DNA of 64,000 nucleotides from Rhodopseudomonas boonkerdii. Its GTDB lineage: Bacteria > Pseudomonadota > Alphaproteobacteria > Rhizobiales > Xanthobacteraceae. Location of the stretch: contig NZ_CP036537.1 of the NCBI RefSeq assembly GCF_021184025.1, positions 806,001 to 870,000 on the forward strand, given 5' to 3'. The position numbers were made by a program, and so were the translations under genes. Position 1 is the stretch's first letter. Every line of letters starts with the position of its first letter. The notes under the pieces are model-generated. The model did not search any database, was not told the DNA's origin, and saw only the letters and a list, made by a program, of their open reading frames with translations. Positions 43,865 through 52,846 of the stretch are shown here, piece by piece.

Positions 43865-44347
43865 ATGCAGCGACTGAAGCCACTCCCGAAACCGGCACGT
43901 TCGGACGCCGTTCTCGCTGCGGTTTTCCTGGAGAATGCCACCGTGAAGGCTGCAGCCGCCGAATGGGCGGCGGATCAAGGATTCGACAATCAAGCCCTTC
44001 ATGCGATTGCAATTGCCATCGAACTCCTCCTCAAATCCTATCTGCTTAACGTCGCGACCGATGATGTTTGGAACCGCGCGAACATCGGGCACGATCTCGC
44101 CAAGGCACTCCATTATTCGGCTCAAGCCGGCTTGGTGCCTCCTTCACGCATCGAGTGGATTATCAGCCACCTCCATCCGCATTTTCAGCGTGGCGGGTTT
44201 CAGCGCGAGCCGTCGAGGAAATGGCCACCAGGCTTTGCGGATGACGCAGGTGAGGTCGCACGGCAGCTCGCGCAGACAGTACGGCTTCACCAACGTCACG
44301 GCCACATCGACTCGGCTCCCAGCCCGGAGAAGACCACTCCCCGCTGA
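43865..44347 (+). CDS. HEPN-like small protein
   Basis: A 160-residue protein with ALHAIAIAIELLLKSYLLN and GHDLAKALHYSAQAGL, the pattern of HEPN-type helical bundles (helix with a conserved E and K, then a GHDL segment). HEPN domains occur in toxins and RNases, but the catalytic RxxxxH motif is not evident here, so it may be a binding module. The gene follows DUF2493 by 55 nt. Family call is tentative. Confidence 0.55.
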   Translation: MQRLKPLPKPARSDAVLAAVFLENATVKAAAAEWAADQGFDNQALHAIAIAIELLLKSYLLNVATDDVWNRANIGHDLAKALHYSAQAGLVPPSRIEWIISHLHPHFQRGGFQREPSRKWPPGFADDAGEVARQLAQTVRLHQRHGHIDSAPSPEKTTPR

Positions 44348-44525
44348 ATGGCGCTGGTCCTTGGTCCAGCCGATGGCCTGACGCCATCAACCCGTAAAGG
44401 GTCGGACTACGCATAGCGTGCCGCCGCGCCGGCGTTGCCTGCGCGGTGATTGCGGCCATCGGCCGAACACATCGGGCGCCTGTCAGCGGGGGGATGGTCC
44501 TCCGCTCGAAACAGGAGCCGGATCG

Positions 44526-44693
44526 ATGTCCTTCCCCGACGCACACGCCTTCGCCTTCAGCCTCGCCACCACGCTGATGGCCGTCATCGTCATCTTCCGC
44601 GCGGGCGACGGCACTCTCTCGGTGACACCCGCAAACGAATACGACGGCGACGTCTCGGAGATCGTCCACGAGGTCGATCCCTTCGCGCCATGA
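44526..44693 (+). CDS. very small membrane protein
   Basis: A 55-residue protein (MSFPDAHAFAFSLATTL) with one hydrophobic segment at about 8-24 and an acidic C-terminus. ATG 44526 follows CAGGAGCCGGATCG, a good ribosome site. Unknown function. Confidence 0.5.
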   Translation: MSFPDAHAFAFSLATTLMAVIVIFRAGDGTLSVTPANEYDGDVSEIVHEVDPFAP

Positions 44694-44825
44694 CGGCGCG
44701 CCACCCTTCCAGGCGACGCGGAGACCCCTGCGGTTTCCGCTCCCGACGGAGCACAGCTTTTGCTATGCGCCGTGGTGGTGGTGGAAGGCGCGACCGTCAG
44801 AATTTGCTCTTTCGGAGACACCACC

Positions 44826-45266
44826 ATGATTATCCTCGGCATTGTCCTATCCTTCGCAGCCATCGGCATCTTGTGCTGGTTGCTGTTCACGCTCGCGGTG
44901 TTCGCACTGCCATTCTTCGCGGGCGTGACCGCCGGCACCTGGGCCTATGACACTGGCGCGGGCTGGCTCGGCGCCATCCTTATCGGCATGCTCGGCGCCG
45001 GCCTGACGTTGGGCGTGGGGCAGCTCTTGCTTGGAATTGTCCGCCCGCTCTGGGCACGCCTGCTGATCGCGCTGGCATTTGTCGCACCCGCGGCGATCGC
45101 CGGCTTCCACGCCACGCATGGCATCGTGAAACACACCATGCCGTCGGAGACCTGGCAGCTCGTGTTCTCCGTCATCGGTGCGGTCGCGGTCGGCGTCACC
45201 GCGTTCGCGCGCGTCGCTGGGATGGCAAGCACCGGCCCGTCCAGCCAGGGCATTGCACCAGCCTGA
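44826..45266 (+). CDS. membrane protein with about four helices
   Basis: A 146-residue protein with hydrophobic segments at about 3-25, 28-65, 75-95 and 110-130, and GAGWLGAILIGMLGAGLTLG in the middle. GGAG lies before ATG 44826. It is part of the run of small ICE genes between the DUF2493 and DUF736 genes. No recognised family; not an obvious Trb component. Confidence 0.6.
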   Translation: MIILGIVLSFAAIGILCWLLFTLAVFALPFFAGVTAGTWAYDTGAGWLGAILIGMLGAGLTLGVGQLLLGIVRPLWARLLIALAFVAPAAIAGFHATHGIVKHTMPSETWQLVFSVIGAVAVGVTAFARVAGMASTGPSSQGIAPA

Positions 45267-45847
45267 CACCACGACGGAACCGTCGCCGGGACGACCAGTC
45301 GGGGGTTTCAGCCCTCAGCGTTGTGCAGTTGGAGAGGGAGCCGCGTCACCGGAACCTGACTGAAGCCCATCGTGCGGCCGCCTCAACAGCGCCCGGATTT
45401 CTGCTCGGCGCCTCTGTGCGCGGGAACGGTGCAACACGAAGTCGAGGGCGTCATCTCCACTGGCCGACTTCGAAACGAAAGCTCGACCCTCGCCTGTACA
45501 AGGGGAGGACGGGTCGCAGATGATCTTCAGCTTGCGCCGTCTGCTGGTTGCGACCGGGTCGCCATGATCTTCCGTTCCTGATTGTCTCCAGACCGCTCCG
45601 AACGGCCTCTCCAATGGCCTGATCTGACCGAAGGACGGCTGCGCCTCGACCGCCTATGCCGCAACGGCGCGTCCCGACTTTCTTCCCCTGCCGGCCAAGG
45701 CCGTCATTCCTCGCGAAACAACAAAGTCGTTCCTGCCATCCTCCGCGTTGCTCCGGTCGCAAGCGATGCGGCGTCGGTCGCCTCCGGCCTGTCGATCGCC
45801 ATCGAGGCCGCAATGGAGCGGTCCCGAAAACGAAACGGAGACTTACA
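45267..45847. other. 581-nt stretch without a convincing gene
   Basis: Several frames are open for up to about 100 codons on both strands, but none has a good ribosome site or recognisable domain. The last 40 nt before 45848 serve the DUF736 gene. I see no strong inverted repeat. Confidence 0.4.
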
Positions 45848-46171
45848 ATGGCGACCATCGGCACCTTCAAGAAGACCGGCTCGAACGAGTTCACCGGCGA
45901 AATCGTAACCCTCAGCGTCCAAGCCAAGGGCGTGCGCATCGTCCCCGACACCCGCGCCACCGGCGAGAACGCCCCCAGCCACCGGGTTCTGGTCGGCCGC
46001 GCGGAAATCGGCGCCGCCTGGTCCAAGCGCTCCAACGAGGGCCGCGACTATCTGGGCCTCAAGCTCGACGATCCGAGCTTCAACGCCCCCATCTACGCCA
46101 ACCTCTTCGACGACGAGGACGGCGACACCCACTCGCTGATCTGGTCCCGCCCGACCCGCCGCGGCGACTGA
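45848..46171 (+). CDS. DUF736 protein, copy 1
   Basis: A 107-residue protein, MATIGTFKKTGSNEFTGEI to the C-terminus with IYANLFDDEDGDTHSLIWSR, the DUF736 pattern. A second copy lies at 51478. These small, single-domain proteins are frequent in alphaproteobacterial ICEs and plasmids; function unknown. A strong terminator follows, so this is a short transcript. Confidence 0.9.
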   Translation: MATIGTFKKTGSNEFTGEIVTLSVQAKGVRIVPDTRATGENAPSHRVLVGRAEIGAAWSKRSNEGRDYLGLKLDDPSFNAPIYANLFDDEDGDTHSLIWSRPTRRGD

Positions 46172-46180
46172 GCCCCGAGC

Positions 46181-46210
46181 AAGGCCCCGGCCCAACAGGC
46201 CGGGGCCTTT
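46181..46210 (+). terminator. terminator after DUF736 copy 1
   Basis: AAGGCCCCGGCC (46181-46192), loop CAACA, GGCCGGGGCCTT (46198-46209) and a short T-run. Perfect 12-bp stem. Confidence 0.85.
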
Positions 46211-46296
46211 CCACTGCTAGCGCGAATCACTTCGGCCGCCCGGCGAGGGCACCGCCAGCCCTGAGACGCCGATTACCCTCGCAATGGGCGCAAAGA

Positions 46297-46313
46297 ACGA
46301 CTATTATAGTCGT
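46297..46313 (+). promoter_or_regulatory. candidate operator of the XRE gene
   Basis: ACGACTA TTA TAGTCGT is a perfect 7-bp inverted repeat 42 nt before the XRE regulator start, in a suitable place for autorepression. Confidence 0.55.
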
Positions 46314-46355
46314 AGTTCTGGCAAGCGTGTGTCCGTCGGTGGGAGGTGATCATGC

Positions 46356-46610
46356 ATGATCACCGCCCGACAATCGCGGGCCGCACGCGCGTTGCTGGGG
46401 TGGACACAGGAGACGCTCGCTGACAAGGCCCGGACATCGCTAACCGCGCTCAAGCGCCTTGAGTCCGAAAGTGGATTAGAGGTGTACGAGTCGACGCGCG
46501 ATCAGGTGCGAAGGGCGCTTGAAACAGCCGGTATCGTCCTGCTTTCCACCGACAAGGGCGAAGGAGTGCTGCTGCTCCATGAGCGGGACGACCGGCCGAC
46601 GAGGCGTTAG
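46356..46610 (+). CDS. XRE-family regulator
   Basis: An 84-residue protein with an N-terminal helix-turn-helix (ITARQSRAARALLGWTQETL, then ALKRLESESG). ATG 46356 follows GGGAGGTGATC. Small XRE repressors of this kind control transfer genes in many alphaproteobacterial ICEs. The palindrome at 46297-46313 is the likely binding site. Targets are not shown by the sequence. Confidence 0.85.
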   Translation: MITARQSRAARALLGWTQETLADKARTSLTALKRLESESGLEVYESTRDQVRRALETAGIVLLSTDKGEGVLLLHERDDRPTRR

Positions 46611-46711
46611 CAGCGCCGTGATCGCGTGGCACACACCATCCATCGCACGTTGTCACAGTAATGCCGGGCACGAGTGTTAACGAATGCTTTCCGCGCGAAT
46701 ATAGTCGCCTG

Positions 46712-46978
46712 ATGGAATCCGCGATGCCGCCGTTTCTCGACGCGCCCCCGATCAGCCAGACCCTCACGGCCTATGACCGCGAGCATATGGTTCTCTATCT
46801 GCGCCTGCTCGATTCCTCGCGCGACGGAGCTGATTGGCGCGAAGCCGTCCAGATCCTCTTTGGCCTCGATCCGGCACGTGAACCGCACCGGTGCCGCCAG
46901 ATCCATGACACGCATCTCGCCCGCGCCCAGTGGATGACCGAGCACGGCTATCGAGACCTGGCACGCTCGGCACCGTGA
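46712..46978 (+). CDS. DUF2285 protein, short
   Basis: An 88-residue protein with LTAYDREHMVLYLRLLDSS, DGADWREAVQILFGLDP and HLARAQWMTEHGYRDLA, the typical DUF2285 core that may bind DNA. The frame is open up to ATG 46661, but the family normally starts close to the PPFLDAPP block, so I chose ATG 46712. It precedes a second DUF2285-containing gene that is frameshifted. Confidence 0.75.
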   Translation: MESAMPPFLDAPPISQTLTAYDREHMVLYLRLLDSSRDGADWREAVQILFGLDPAREPHRCRQIHDTHLARAQWMTEHGYRDLARSAP

Positions 46979-47089
46979 TCGCCGCGATGCCTTTTCGGCA
47001 CCACCCTTTGCCGGTCCTCTGACTTCCACTGAACAACCCAGCCGGGAATCCTGACTCTCCCACAAGTTCAACGACTAGGGAGGATCGTG

Positions 47090-47864
47090 ATGACACCAGA
47101 TGCTTCCGGCTGGCGCTCCTCGGAACGCTATGCCCATGTCGCCGACATGACCGCGTCCGACGTCGCGTGGGAATGGCTGCGTCGCAATGAATCCTACGAT
47201 AGAGATTTTCAAGCGCTCAGCGACAACGAAAGCGAGCTGGGCGCGCTGACCGACAGGATCGGGCAGCGGTGGGGGTTGCGATTTCCCGGTAGACCCGATG
47301 CAGGCACCACCCGAAGCGCGGGTGATCTGGCTTCCCCAGGAAGACACAAGCGCCATCGTTCTTGGCGCACCTCCCGATATTCCATCCGCAAGCGCTGACC
47401 CCCAACCGACGCTCGACGCCGCCATCGGCATCGACGCCGGCAACGAGACCCATCTGGCTCTCGATCTCGGAAACGGCCAGCGCGTCGCGCTTGTTCATCC
47501 CTCCGCGACACGACCCGCGAAACCCTTCGGCGCCTTCATCCCGCTCGGGCAGGAAGGCTTCGACCGGCTCGAATCGGTCGCCCGCTTGCTCGCCGCCCTC
47601 CATGGTCGCGCCATACCGCCCGACACCCGACTGACACGGCAGCAACGCGCGCGGCTGTGCCGGATGCTGCAAGCCTTCGACGGTCATCGCGCGGGCGCGA
47701 CCCAGCAAGAAATTGCGCAGGTCATATTTCGGATCGGCGCTCTCGGTCGCGATGAGTGGCAGGCATCCTCCGCCCGTCACGCCGTCAAATCCCTAATTCG
47801 AGATGCCCGTGCCATGATCGTGGGCGGCTATCGCACGCTGCTTCGTCATCGCCGGCAATCCTAG
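47090..47864 (+). pseudogene. DUF6499-DUF2285 regulator, frameshifted
   Basis: ATG 47090, with GGAGG before it, starts a DUF6499 domain (MTPDASGWRSSERYAHVADM, AWEWLRRNESYDRDF). The frame changes near 47283 (TTTCCCGG) and the rest (FPVDPMQAPPEARVIWLPQ, then the DUF2285 part with QQEIAQVIFR) continues one base out of step to 47864. One extra C would explain it. Intact, it would be about 257 residues and a likely transcriptional regulator. It is either a real mutation or a base-calling error. Confidence 0.75.
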
Positions 47865-48003
47865 CTGGCCGTCATTCGGCTCTTGGTGGGCGAATTTAGG
47901 CCCCCCTGAATTCGCCCTGCATCTCGCCGGTCCTGCTTCGCCAACGTGGCCTTCGTTACCCGCCGCTGCCCGGCGGTCCCAACGAACCCACGGAGGCCCT
48001 CTC

Positions 48004-48285
48004 ATGCGACCTGATCTCGCCCTTCTCCCGCCGCGCTTCCTGCGCACCAAGGAAGCCGCCGAATTTCTCAGCCTATCGGCCCGCACCCTCGAAAAGCACC
48101 GGACCTACGGCACCGGTCCGGCCTATCGCAAGCTCGGCGGCCGCGTCGTCTACGCCGTCGACGATCTCGAGGCCTGGGCCGAGCGCGGGGCCGTCACCTC
48201 CACCTCCGATCCGCGCGGCAGCGTGCTTCCGGCCAAGCGCCACACGCCCGCGCCGCCGGCACATGCCGGACGATACGCACGCTGA
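48004..48285 (+). CDS. helix-turn-helix (excisionase-like) protein
   Basis: A 93-residue protein with a MerR-type helix-turn-helix (RFLRTKEAAEFLSLSARTL, then YRKLGGRVVYAVDDLEAW). CGGAGGCC lies before the ATG. Similar small proteins act as excisionases or as regulators next to repA in these elements. The next gene begins 19 nt downstream. Confidence 0.85.
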   Translation: MRPDLALLPPRFLRTKEAAEFLSLSARTLEKHRTYGTGPAYRKLGGRVVYAVDDLEAWAERGAVTSTSDPRGSVLPAKRHTPAPPAHAGRYAR

Positions 48286-48303
48286 CCGTCCCCGGATTCC
48301 CGA

Positions 48304-49464
48304 ATGGCGGCGCGACACCAGTCCCTCTCGGAGCGCGGGCAGCTCGATCTGTTCCGTGCGCTCCCCGGCGAGTTCGCAGCCCGAGACGCGCAGGATCTCA
48401 TGGCTTATCCGTTTTTCTCCCTCTCCAAGTCCCATCGCGTCACCCCAATCGACTTCGCCGCCGGCGATGTGTCGATCCGGGTGGAAGCCGTGCCCGATCA
48501 CGGCATGGCGACCATCTGGGATGCCGACATTCTGATCTGGGCTGCGAGCCAGATCGTCGAGGCGCGTGACGCCGGCCTGCGCACCTCACGCCTGATGGCC
48601 GCCACCCCCTATGAGATTCTCAAGTTCATCGGCCGTGGCACATCCTTACGCGACTACCAGCGCCTGAAGGCCGCGCTCGACCGCCTGCAATCGACGACGG
48701 TCAGCACCTCGATCCGCCAAGCCGCCGAAGGCCGGCGTCACCGCTTCTCATGGATCAACGAGTGGAAGGAGCGCACGAACCGGAACGGCAAGCCGGACGG
48801 GATCGAGATGATCGTGCCCGACTGGTTCTATCAGGCCGTTCTCGACGACGCGCTCGTGCTGACGATCGACAGGGCCTATTTCGATCTCACGGGCGGACTT
48901 GATCGCTGGCTCTATCGCCTGGTGCGCAAGCACGGCGGGCGACAGCGCAATGGCTGGCGGTTCGACTTTCGCCACCTCCACCAGAAATCCGGCGCGCTGT
49001 CGCCGTTCAAACGCTTCGCCTTCGAGTTGCGCGACATCATCCGCCGCCAGCCGCTTCCCGGCTACACGCTGTTTCTGGAGATCGAGGCTGGCGGCCGGAC
49101 GTTGCTCGCTTTCGAGCGGACGCCGCCCTGTGGAAAAGCTGTGAAAGGCTTCGTGCCATCGGGAACCCGAAAGCGCGTGCCATCAGGAACCGGTCCCTCG
49201 TGCCAACGGGAACCGAAACAGGGCCTAACCCATGACAGCAGAACCGAAAATCGCGCCCCTAACTTAGAATCTAACAGAGAATCTAACTTTGAAGAGCGCG
49301 CGCGGGAGGTGGAAAACCTCGTGCGGCAGACGGCGAACGCACTCAACGTCGCTGGCAAACGGCGCACAAGCAGCACCGCTCTCACCAACACCGACACAGC
49401 GAGAAACAGGTCCTCCGACGCTCCGCGGCTTCCCTTCGGTCCACGCTCGGGAGGCCATCGATGA
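48304..49464 (+). CDS. repA: replication initiator protein A
   Basis: A 386-residue RepA-type protein, with MAYPFFSLSKSHRVTPIDF, MATIWDADILIWAASQIVEA and YEILKFIGRGTSLRDYQRL, the winged-helix initiator pattern of this family, then FDLTGGLDRWLYRLVRKHGG. The last 110 residues are low-complexity and variable. It suggests that the excised ICE can replicate autonomously. The stop codon overlaps the start of parA. Confidence 0.87.
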   Translation: MAARHQSLSERGQLDLFRALPGEFAARDAQDLMAYPFFSLSKSHRVTPIDFAAGDVSIRVEAVPDHGMATIWDADILIWAASQIVEARDAGLRTSRLMAATPYEILKFIGRGTSLRDYQRLKAALDRLQSTTVSTSIRQAAEGRRHRFSWINEWKERTNRNGKPDGIEMIVPDWFYQAVLDDALVLTIDRAYFDLTGGLDRWLYRLVRKHGGRQRNGWRFDFRHLHQKSGALSPFKRFAFELRDIIRRQPLPGYTLFLEIEAGGRTLLAFERTPPCGKAVKGFVPSGTRKRVPSGTGPSCQREPKQGLTHDSRTENRAPNLESNRESNFEERAREVENLVRQTANALNVAGKRRTSSTALTNTDTARNRSSDAPRLPFGPRSGGHR

Positions 49465-50099
49465 TCGTGGCGCTCCTCAATCAAAAAGGCGGCGTCGGCA
49501 AGACGACGCTGGCGCTGCATCTCGCCGGCGAATGGGCCGGTAAGGGAAAGCGAGTCACGCTGGTCGATGCCGATCCGCAGGGCTCTGCGCTCGACTGGTC
49601 GCAGCAGCGCGCCCGCGAACACGCGCCGCGCCTGTTCGGCGTCGTCGGCCTGGCGCGCGACACGCTCCATCGTGAGGCTCCCGAACTGGCGCGTGACGTT
49701 GATCATGTGGTGATCGACGGGCCGCCGCGCGTCGCCGGGCTGATGCGCTCCGCGCTGCTCGCCGCCGACCTGGTATTGATCCCGGTGCAGCCGTCGCCGC
49801 TCGACGGCTGGGCATCGGCCGAGATGCTGGCGCTCCTGTCGGAGGCGCGCATCTATCGGCCGGAGCTTCGCGCCCGCTTCGTCCTCAATCGCTGCGGTGC
49901 TCGCACCGTGATCGCCCGCGAGACGGCCGAGACGCTCGCCGATCACGATCCGCCAGTGCTGCGCACGGCGATCGGACAGCGCGTCATCTACGCCGACGCC
50001 GCGCAATCGGGCCGGCTCGCCTTCGAGATTGACGACAACGGACCCGCCGCGCGCGAGATCGCGGCGCTCGTCACCGAGATCGAAAGGATCGCGCCATGA
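49461..50099 (+). CDS. parA: ParA-family partition ATPase
   Basis: A 212-residue protein with the deviant Walker A KGGVGKTT (9-16) and DADPQGSALDW. It is short, ParA type Ib-like, without an N-terminal DNA-binding domain. ATG overlaps the repA stop by 4 nt, and its stop overlaps the next gene, giving a rep-parA-ribbon-helix-helix operon. It probably stabilises the excised circle. Confidence 0.9.
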   Translation: MIVALLNQKGGVGKTTLALHLAGEWAGKGKRVTLVDADPQGSALDWSQQRAREHAPRLFGVVGLARDTLHREAPELARDVDHVVIDGPPRVAGLMRSALLAADLVLIPVQPSPLDGWASAEMLALLSEARIYRPELRARFVLNRCGARTVIARETAETLADHDPPVLRTAIGQRVIYADAAQSGRLAFEIDDNGPAAREIAALVTEIERIAP

Positions 50100-50350
50100 G
50101 CGAGCGATCCGAACGGCGCGGCTTCGCAGCGCGCCCAACCAATCCTGACGCCTGGATCAAGGCGGCCGATGCCCCCGCGGCGCGCGCGGCGGACGGTGAA
50201 GCCTTCACCGCCCGCATGACCATCGACGTCACGCCCGACCTGCGCGGACGGATCAAGATCGCCGCCTTCCGGCGCGGCGTCACCGTCGCCGACATGCTGC
50301 GCGATCTGCTCGCGCGCGAATTCCCACCGACCGAAGGAGACCCTTCATGA
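50096..50350 (+). CDS. ribbon-helix-helix centromere-binding-like protein
   Basis: An 84-residue protein with MTIDVTPDLRGRIKIAAF and GVTVADMLRDLLAREF, a ribbon-helix-helix fold. Overlap with parA by ATGA and the pairing with a short ParA suggest the ParB-analogue (centromere binder) of a type Ib partition system. The centromere site is not identified. Confidence 0.75.
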   Translation: MSERSERRGFAARPTNPDAWIKAADAPAARAADGEAFTARMTIDVTPDLRGRIKIAAFRRGVTVADMLRDLLAREFPPTEGDPS

Positions 50351-50868
50351 CCGGCGCCGCGGCCCCCCGCATGCGCGGCGGCCTGACGCCGGCCACGCTC
50401 CCACAAGACAATCTCACCCATGTCGAACTGACCTGGGTCGAGAAGAAGATCGAGAACTGGATCCGCTTCGGTTCGCACGCCCACGAACAGATCCTCGATC
50501 GGCGCCGGCGTGTCCTATCGTTTCGCCCTGACACCGTCTTCGCCTTCGTCCGCTGGGCCTCGAATGACTTCGGCACGATCATCTCGCGCATCGACATCGT
50601 GCATACGGTGTCGCGCGGCGATGCGTACCAGACGCTGCCCTTCGTGCGGCCGGGTGGCGACATCCTGCTGAAGGCCGAGAGCTGGCCCAAGGTCGAGCGC
50701 GTGCTGCAGGCGATCGACGGGATCGAGCGCATCGGCATCGATCCCGAAGCGGTCTCGCCCGATCATTGGCGTCACGTCCACAATCGGCTGACCGCCGGAC
50801 ACGAGCCGCGCGCCTACACGCTCGACCATCATCGCGCGTTCTTGGCTCGCCGGAGGGCCGAGCCGTGA
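50347..50868 (+). CDS. DUF2840 protein
   Basis: A 173-residue protein, with LTHVELTWVEKKIENWIRFG and VRWASNDFGTIISRIDIV, the DUF2840 pattern. It overlaps its neighbours on both sides by 4 nt. Regularly found between parA and traF in these ICEs. Function unknown. Confidence 0.88.
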   Translation: MTGAAAPRMRGGLTPATLPQDNLTHVELTWVEKKIENWIRFGSHAHEQILDRRRRVLSFRPDTVFAFVRWASNDFGTIISRIDIVHTVSRGDAYQTLPFVRPGGDILLKAESWPKVERVLQAIDGIERIGIDPEAVSPDHWRHVHNRLTAGHEPRAYTLDHHRAFLARRRAEP

Positions 50869-51410
50869 GCCGCGCTGGGCTTCTCCTCGCGACGACACTC
50901 GCCACGCTTGGCGTTGGCTATCCCGGCCTTACGCCGATGCCGATCAAGCTGATCTGGAACGCGTCGGCGAGCGCGCCGATCGGCCTCTATTCGATCGACT
51001 TCGACGGGCCGTTCGACGTCACCGATCTTGTCGCAGTCGATGCACCCGAACCGCTCGCGACCTTCCTCGCCGAGCGCGGCTATCTGCCCAAGGGCGTGCC
51101 GCTGATGAAGCGCATCCTCGCCGTCTCCGGGCAGACCGTTTGCCGCTCGAACCTCACCATCACGGTGGACGGTGTCGAGGTGGGCGCAGCGCTCGAACGT
51201 GATCGCGCCGGCCGCGATCTTCCCGTCTGGCAGGGCTGCCGCCGCGTCCAGACCGGCGAAGTCTTCCTCATGAACTGGCAGGTCCGCGACAGCCTCGACG
51301 GCCGCTACTTCGGCCTGGTCTCCACCGACCAGATCATCGGCCACGCCGTCCCGCTGTGGACCGACGAGGACGGCGCCGGCCGCTTCGCGTGGCGCGCACC
51401 GACACGTTGA
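50865..51410 (+). CDS. traF: TraF-type S26 signal peptidase
   Basis: A 181-residue protein with an N-terminal hydrophobic segment (LLLATTLATLGVGYPG), then IWNASASAPIGLYSID, in which the catalytic serine follows the ASAP-like block, and YLPKGVPLMKRILAVSGQ with the general-base lysine. In RP4, TraF processes and cyclises the TrbC pilin; here trbC lies at 58733. GTG 50865 overlaps the previous stop (GTGA). Confidence 0.88.
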   Translation: MSRAGLLLATTLATLGVGYPGLTPMPIKLIWNASASAPIGLYSIDFDGPFDVTDLVAVDAPEPLATFLAERGYLPKGVPLMKRILAVSGQTVCRSNLTITVDGVEVGAALERDRAGRDLPVWQGCRRVQTGEVFLMNWQVRDSLDGRYFGLVSTDQIIGHAVPLWTDEDGAGRFAWRAPTR

Positions 51411-51477
51411 CCGCTTCCCGTCGGCGGGAGCGGTGCTCGCCGATGGCATTCCCACCCCCACCGCGAAGGAGACTGAC

Positions 51478-51825
51478 ATGCCCCAGATTGGCGAATTCAC
51501 GCGCGACGAGACCGGCTTCATCGGACATCTCGGGACGCTCTTGCTGCATCAGGACATCATCATCGTCGCGGCGGAACCGTTCGACGCGGAGAACGCGCCG
51601 GATTATCGCGTTCACCTCTTCGACGGCATGAGCAACGAAACAGGCCCGGAGATCGGCGCGGGCTGGAAACGCACCGGCGAGAAGGCCGGCGAATATGTCG
51701 CGCTGCTGATCGACGATCCGACATTCCCGCATCCGATCCGCGCCAACCTGTTCCGCGACGACGATCCCGGCAACGCCTGGTCGCTGCACTGGTCGCGTCC
51801 ACGCGATCGTGGCGAGAAGGATTGA
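51478..51825 (+). CDS. DUF736 protein, copy 2
   Basis: A 115-residue protein (MPQIGEFTRDETGFIGHLGT to IRANLFRDDDPGNAWSLHWSR), the same DUF736 family as 45848-46171 but clearly diverged. GAAGGAG lies before ATG 51478. It sits between traF and the lytic transglycosylase, the usual place in this ICE type. Confidence 0.88.
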   Translation: MPQIGEFTRDETGFIGHLGTLLLHQDIIIVAAEPFDAENAPDYRVHLFDGMSNETGPEIGAGWKRTGEKAGEYVALLIDDPTFPHPIRANLFRDDDPGNAWSLHWSRPRDRGEKD

Positions 51826-51828
51826 GCG

Positions 51829-52602
51829 ATGCTTGCTCGCCGCCAAACGACGAGCCGCTCGAGTGCGTCCGGGCCGCTTTGCGCTGCCCGGCGCATGGCT
51901 CTCCTTCTCCTTTCCGGCCTTACCCTCGCGAGCGTCACGCCGTCGGTCACGATGGCGCAGCGCGCTCCGATCGTCCGGCCGTCGCCACGCGATCCCTATG
52001 CCGATCACATCGCCGAGGCATCTAAGCGTTTCGGCGTTCCGATCGCATTGATTAGGGCGGTGATGCGTGCCGAAAGCGCCGGCGATCCGCGCGCTTTATC
52101 GCCGAAGGGCGCGATGGGCCTGATGCAGATCATGCCACCGACCTGGGCGGGCTTGCGCCTTCGCCACCGTCTCGGCGTCGATCCTTACGATCCGCATGAC
52201 AACATCATCGCCGGCGCCGGCTATATCCGCGAGCTGTTCGATCGCTACGGATCGCCCGGCTGGATCGCGGCCTACAATGCCGGGCCTGGTCGTTACGAGG
52301 ACTCGCTGAGGGGTCGTGCGCTGCCCGCGGAAACGCGCGCCTATGTTGCGAGCGTCATGCCGTCCGTCGCCAGCGGTGATGCAGCCGGTCCAATCGTGGT
52401 CGCAGCGCTAGATCCGCTCGCCTGGACACGCGCGCCGCTGTTCATTGCACAGCCGGACCGCAGACCAGCGACCGATCCCGTGCCGGGTGAGCGCGCTTCC
52501 GATGCTGCGATGACGTCATCATCCGTGCGCGATGTTTCCGCCATCGAGCCGCAGTCGGGCGGGCTATTTGTCCCGCGCTCCGGCGGGAGGAATACGCCAT
52601 GA
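51829..52602 (+). CDS. lytic transglycosylase
   Basis: A 257-residue protein with a signal peptide-like start (residues 20-44, MALLLLSGLTLASV). A SLT domain follows, with MRAESAGDPRALSPKGAMGL (catalytic E), MQIMPPTWAGLR, and AAYNAGPGRYED. Opens peptidoglycan for the Trb channel, like TrbN/VirB1. The C-terminal 80 residues are low-complexity. It starts 3 nt after the DUF736 stop. Confidence 0.9.
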   Translation: MLARRQTTSRSSASGPLCAARRMALLLLSGLTLASVTPSVTMAQRAPIVRPSPRDPYADHIAEASKRFGVPIALIRAVMRAESAGDPRALSPKGAMGLMQIMPPTWAGLRLRHRLGVDPYDPHDNIIAGAGYIRELFDRYGSPGWIAAYNAGPGRYEDSLRGRALPAETRAYVASVMPSVASGDAAGPIVVAALDPLAWTRAPLFIAQPDRRPATDPVPGERASDAAMTSSSVRDVSAIEPQSGGLFVPRSGGRNTP

Positions 52603-52846
52603 GCAGCCCGGTTCCGGATCGCACGATAGCGGGCTCCGGCGTGACATGGCGTGCGTGGAGGCTGGAGGCAGGCAACACGACCGGACGATGGCGAGATAAA
52701 AAGCCGCGAGGTGCGGCGTCGGTCGGTTGTGTTGTTTCAATAGGTTATGAGACGATTTCGCGATGTGCGGGGTTTATGCGCACCTCGCGTCAATGCTGGT
52801 TTCGCCGCGATTTCATGCCCTTGGCGCGATGTGTGGGGGCTCGGCC
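52603..52846 (+). other. non-coding region with long inverted repeat, candidate oriT
   Basis: CGCGAGGTGCG (52705-52715) and CGCACCTCGCG (52779-52789) are perfect 11-bp arms 63 nt apart in the 244-nt gap upstream of the RlxS relaxase. Relaxases often act at a site beside their gene. An 83-codon frame (52599-52850) crosses this area but looks non-coding. The nick site is not identified. Confidence 0.4.

Noticed and set aside
45315..45614. 99-codon minus-strand frame in the gap before DUF736
   Set aside because: Some normal-looking stretches but no ribosome site or neighbour logic; not enough to call a gene.
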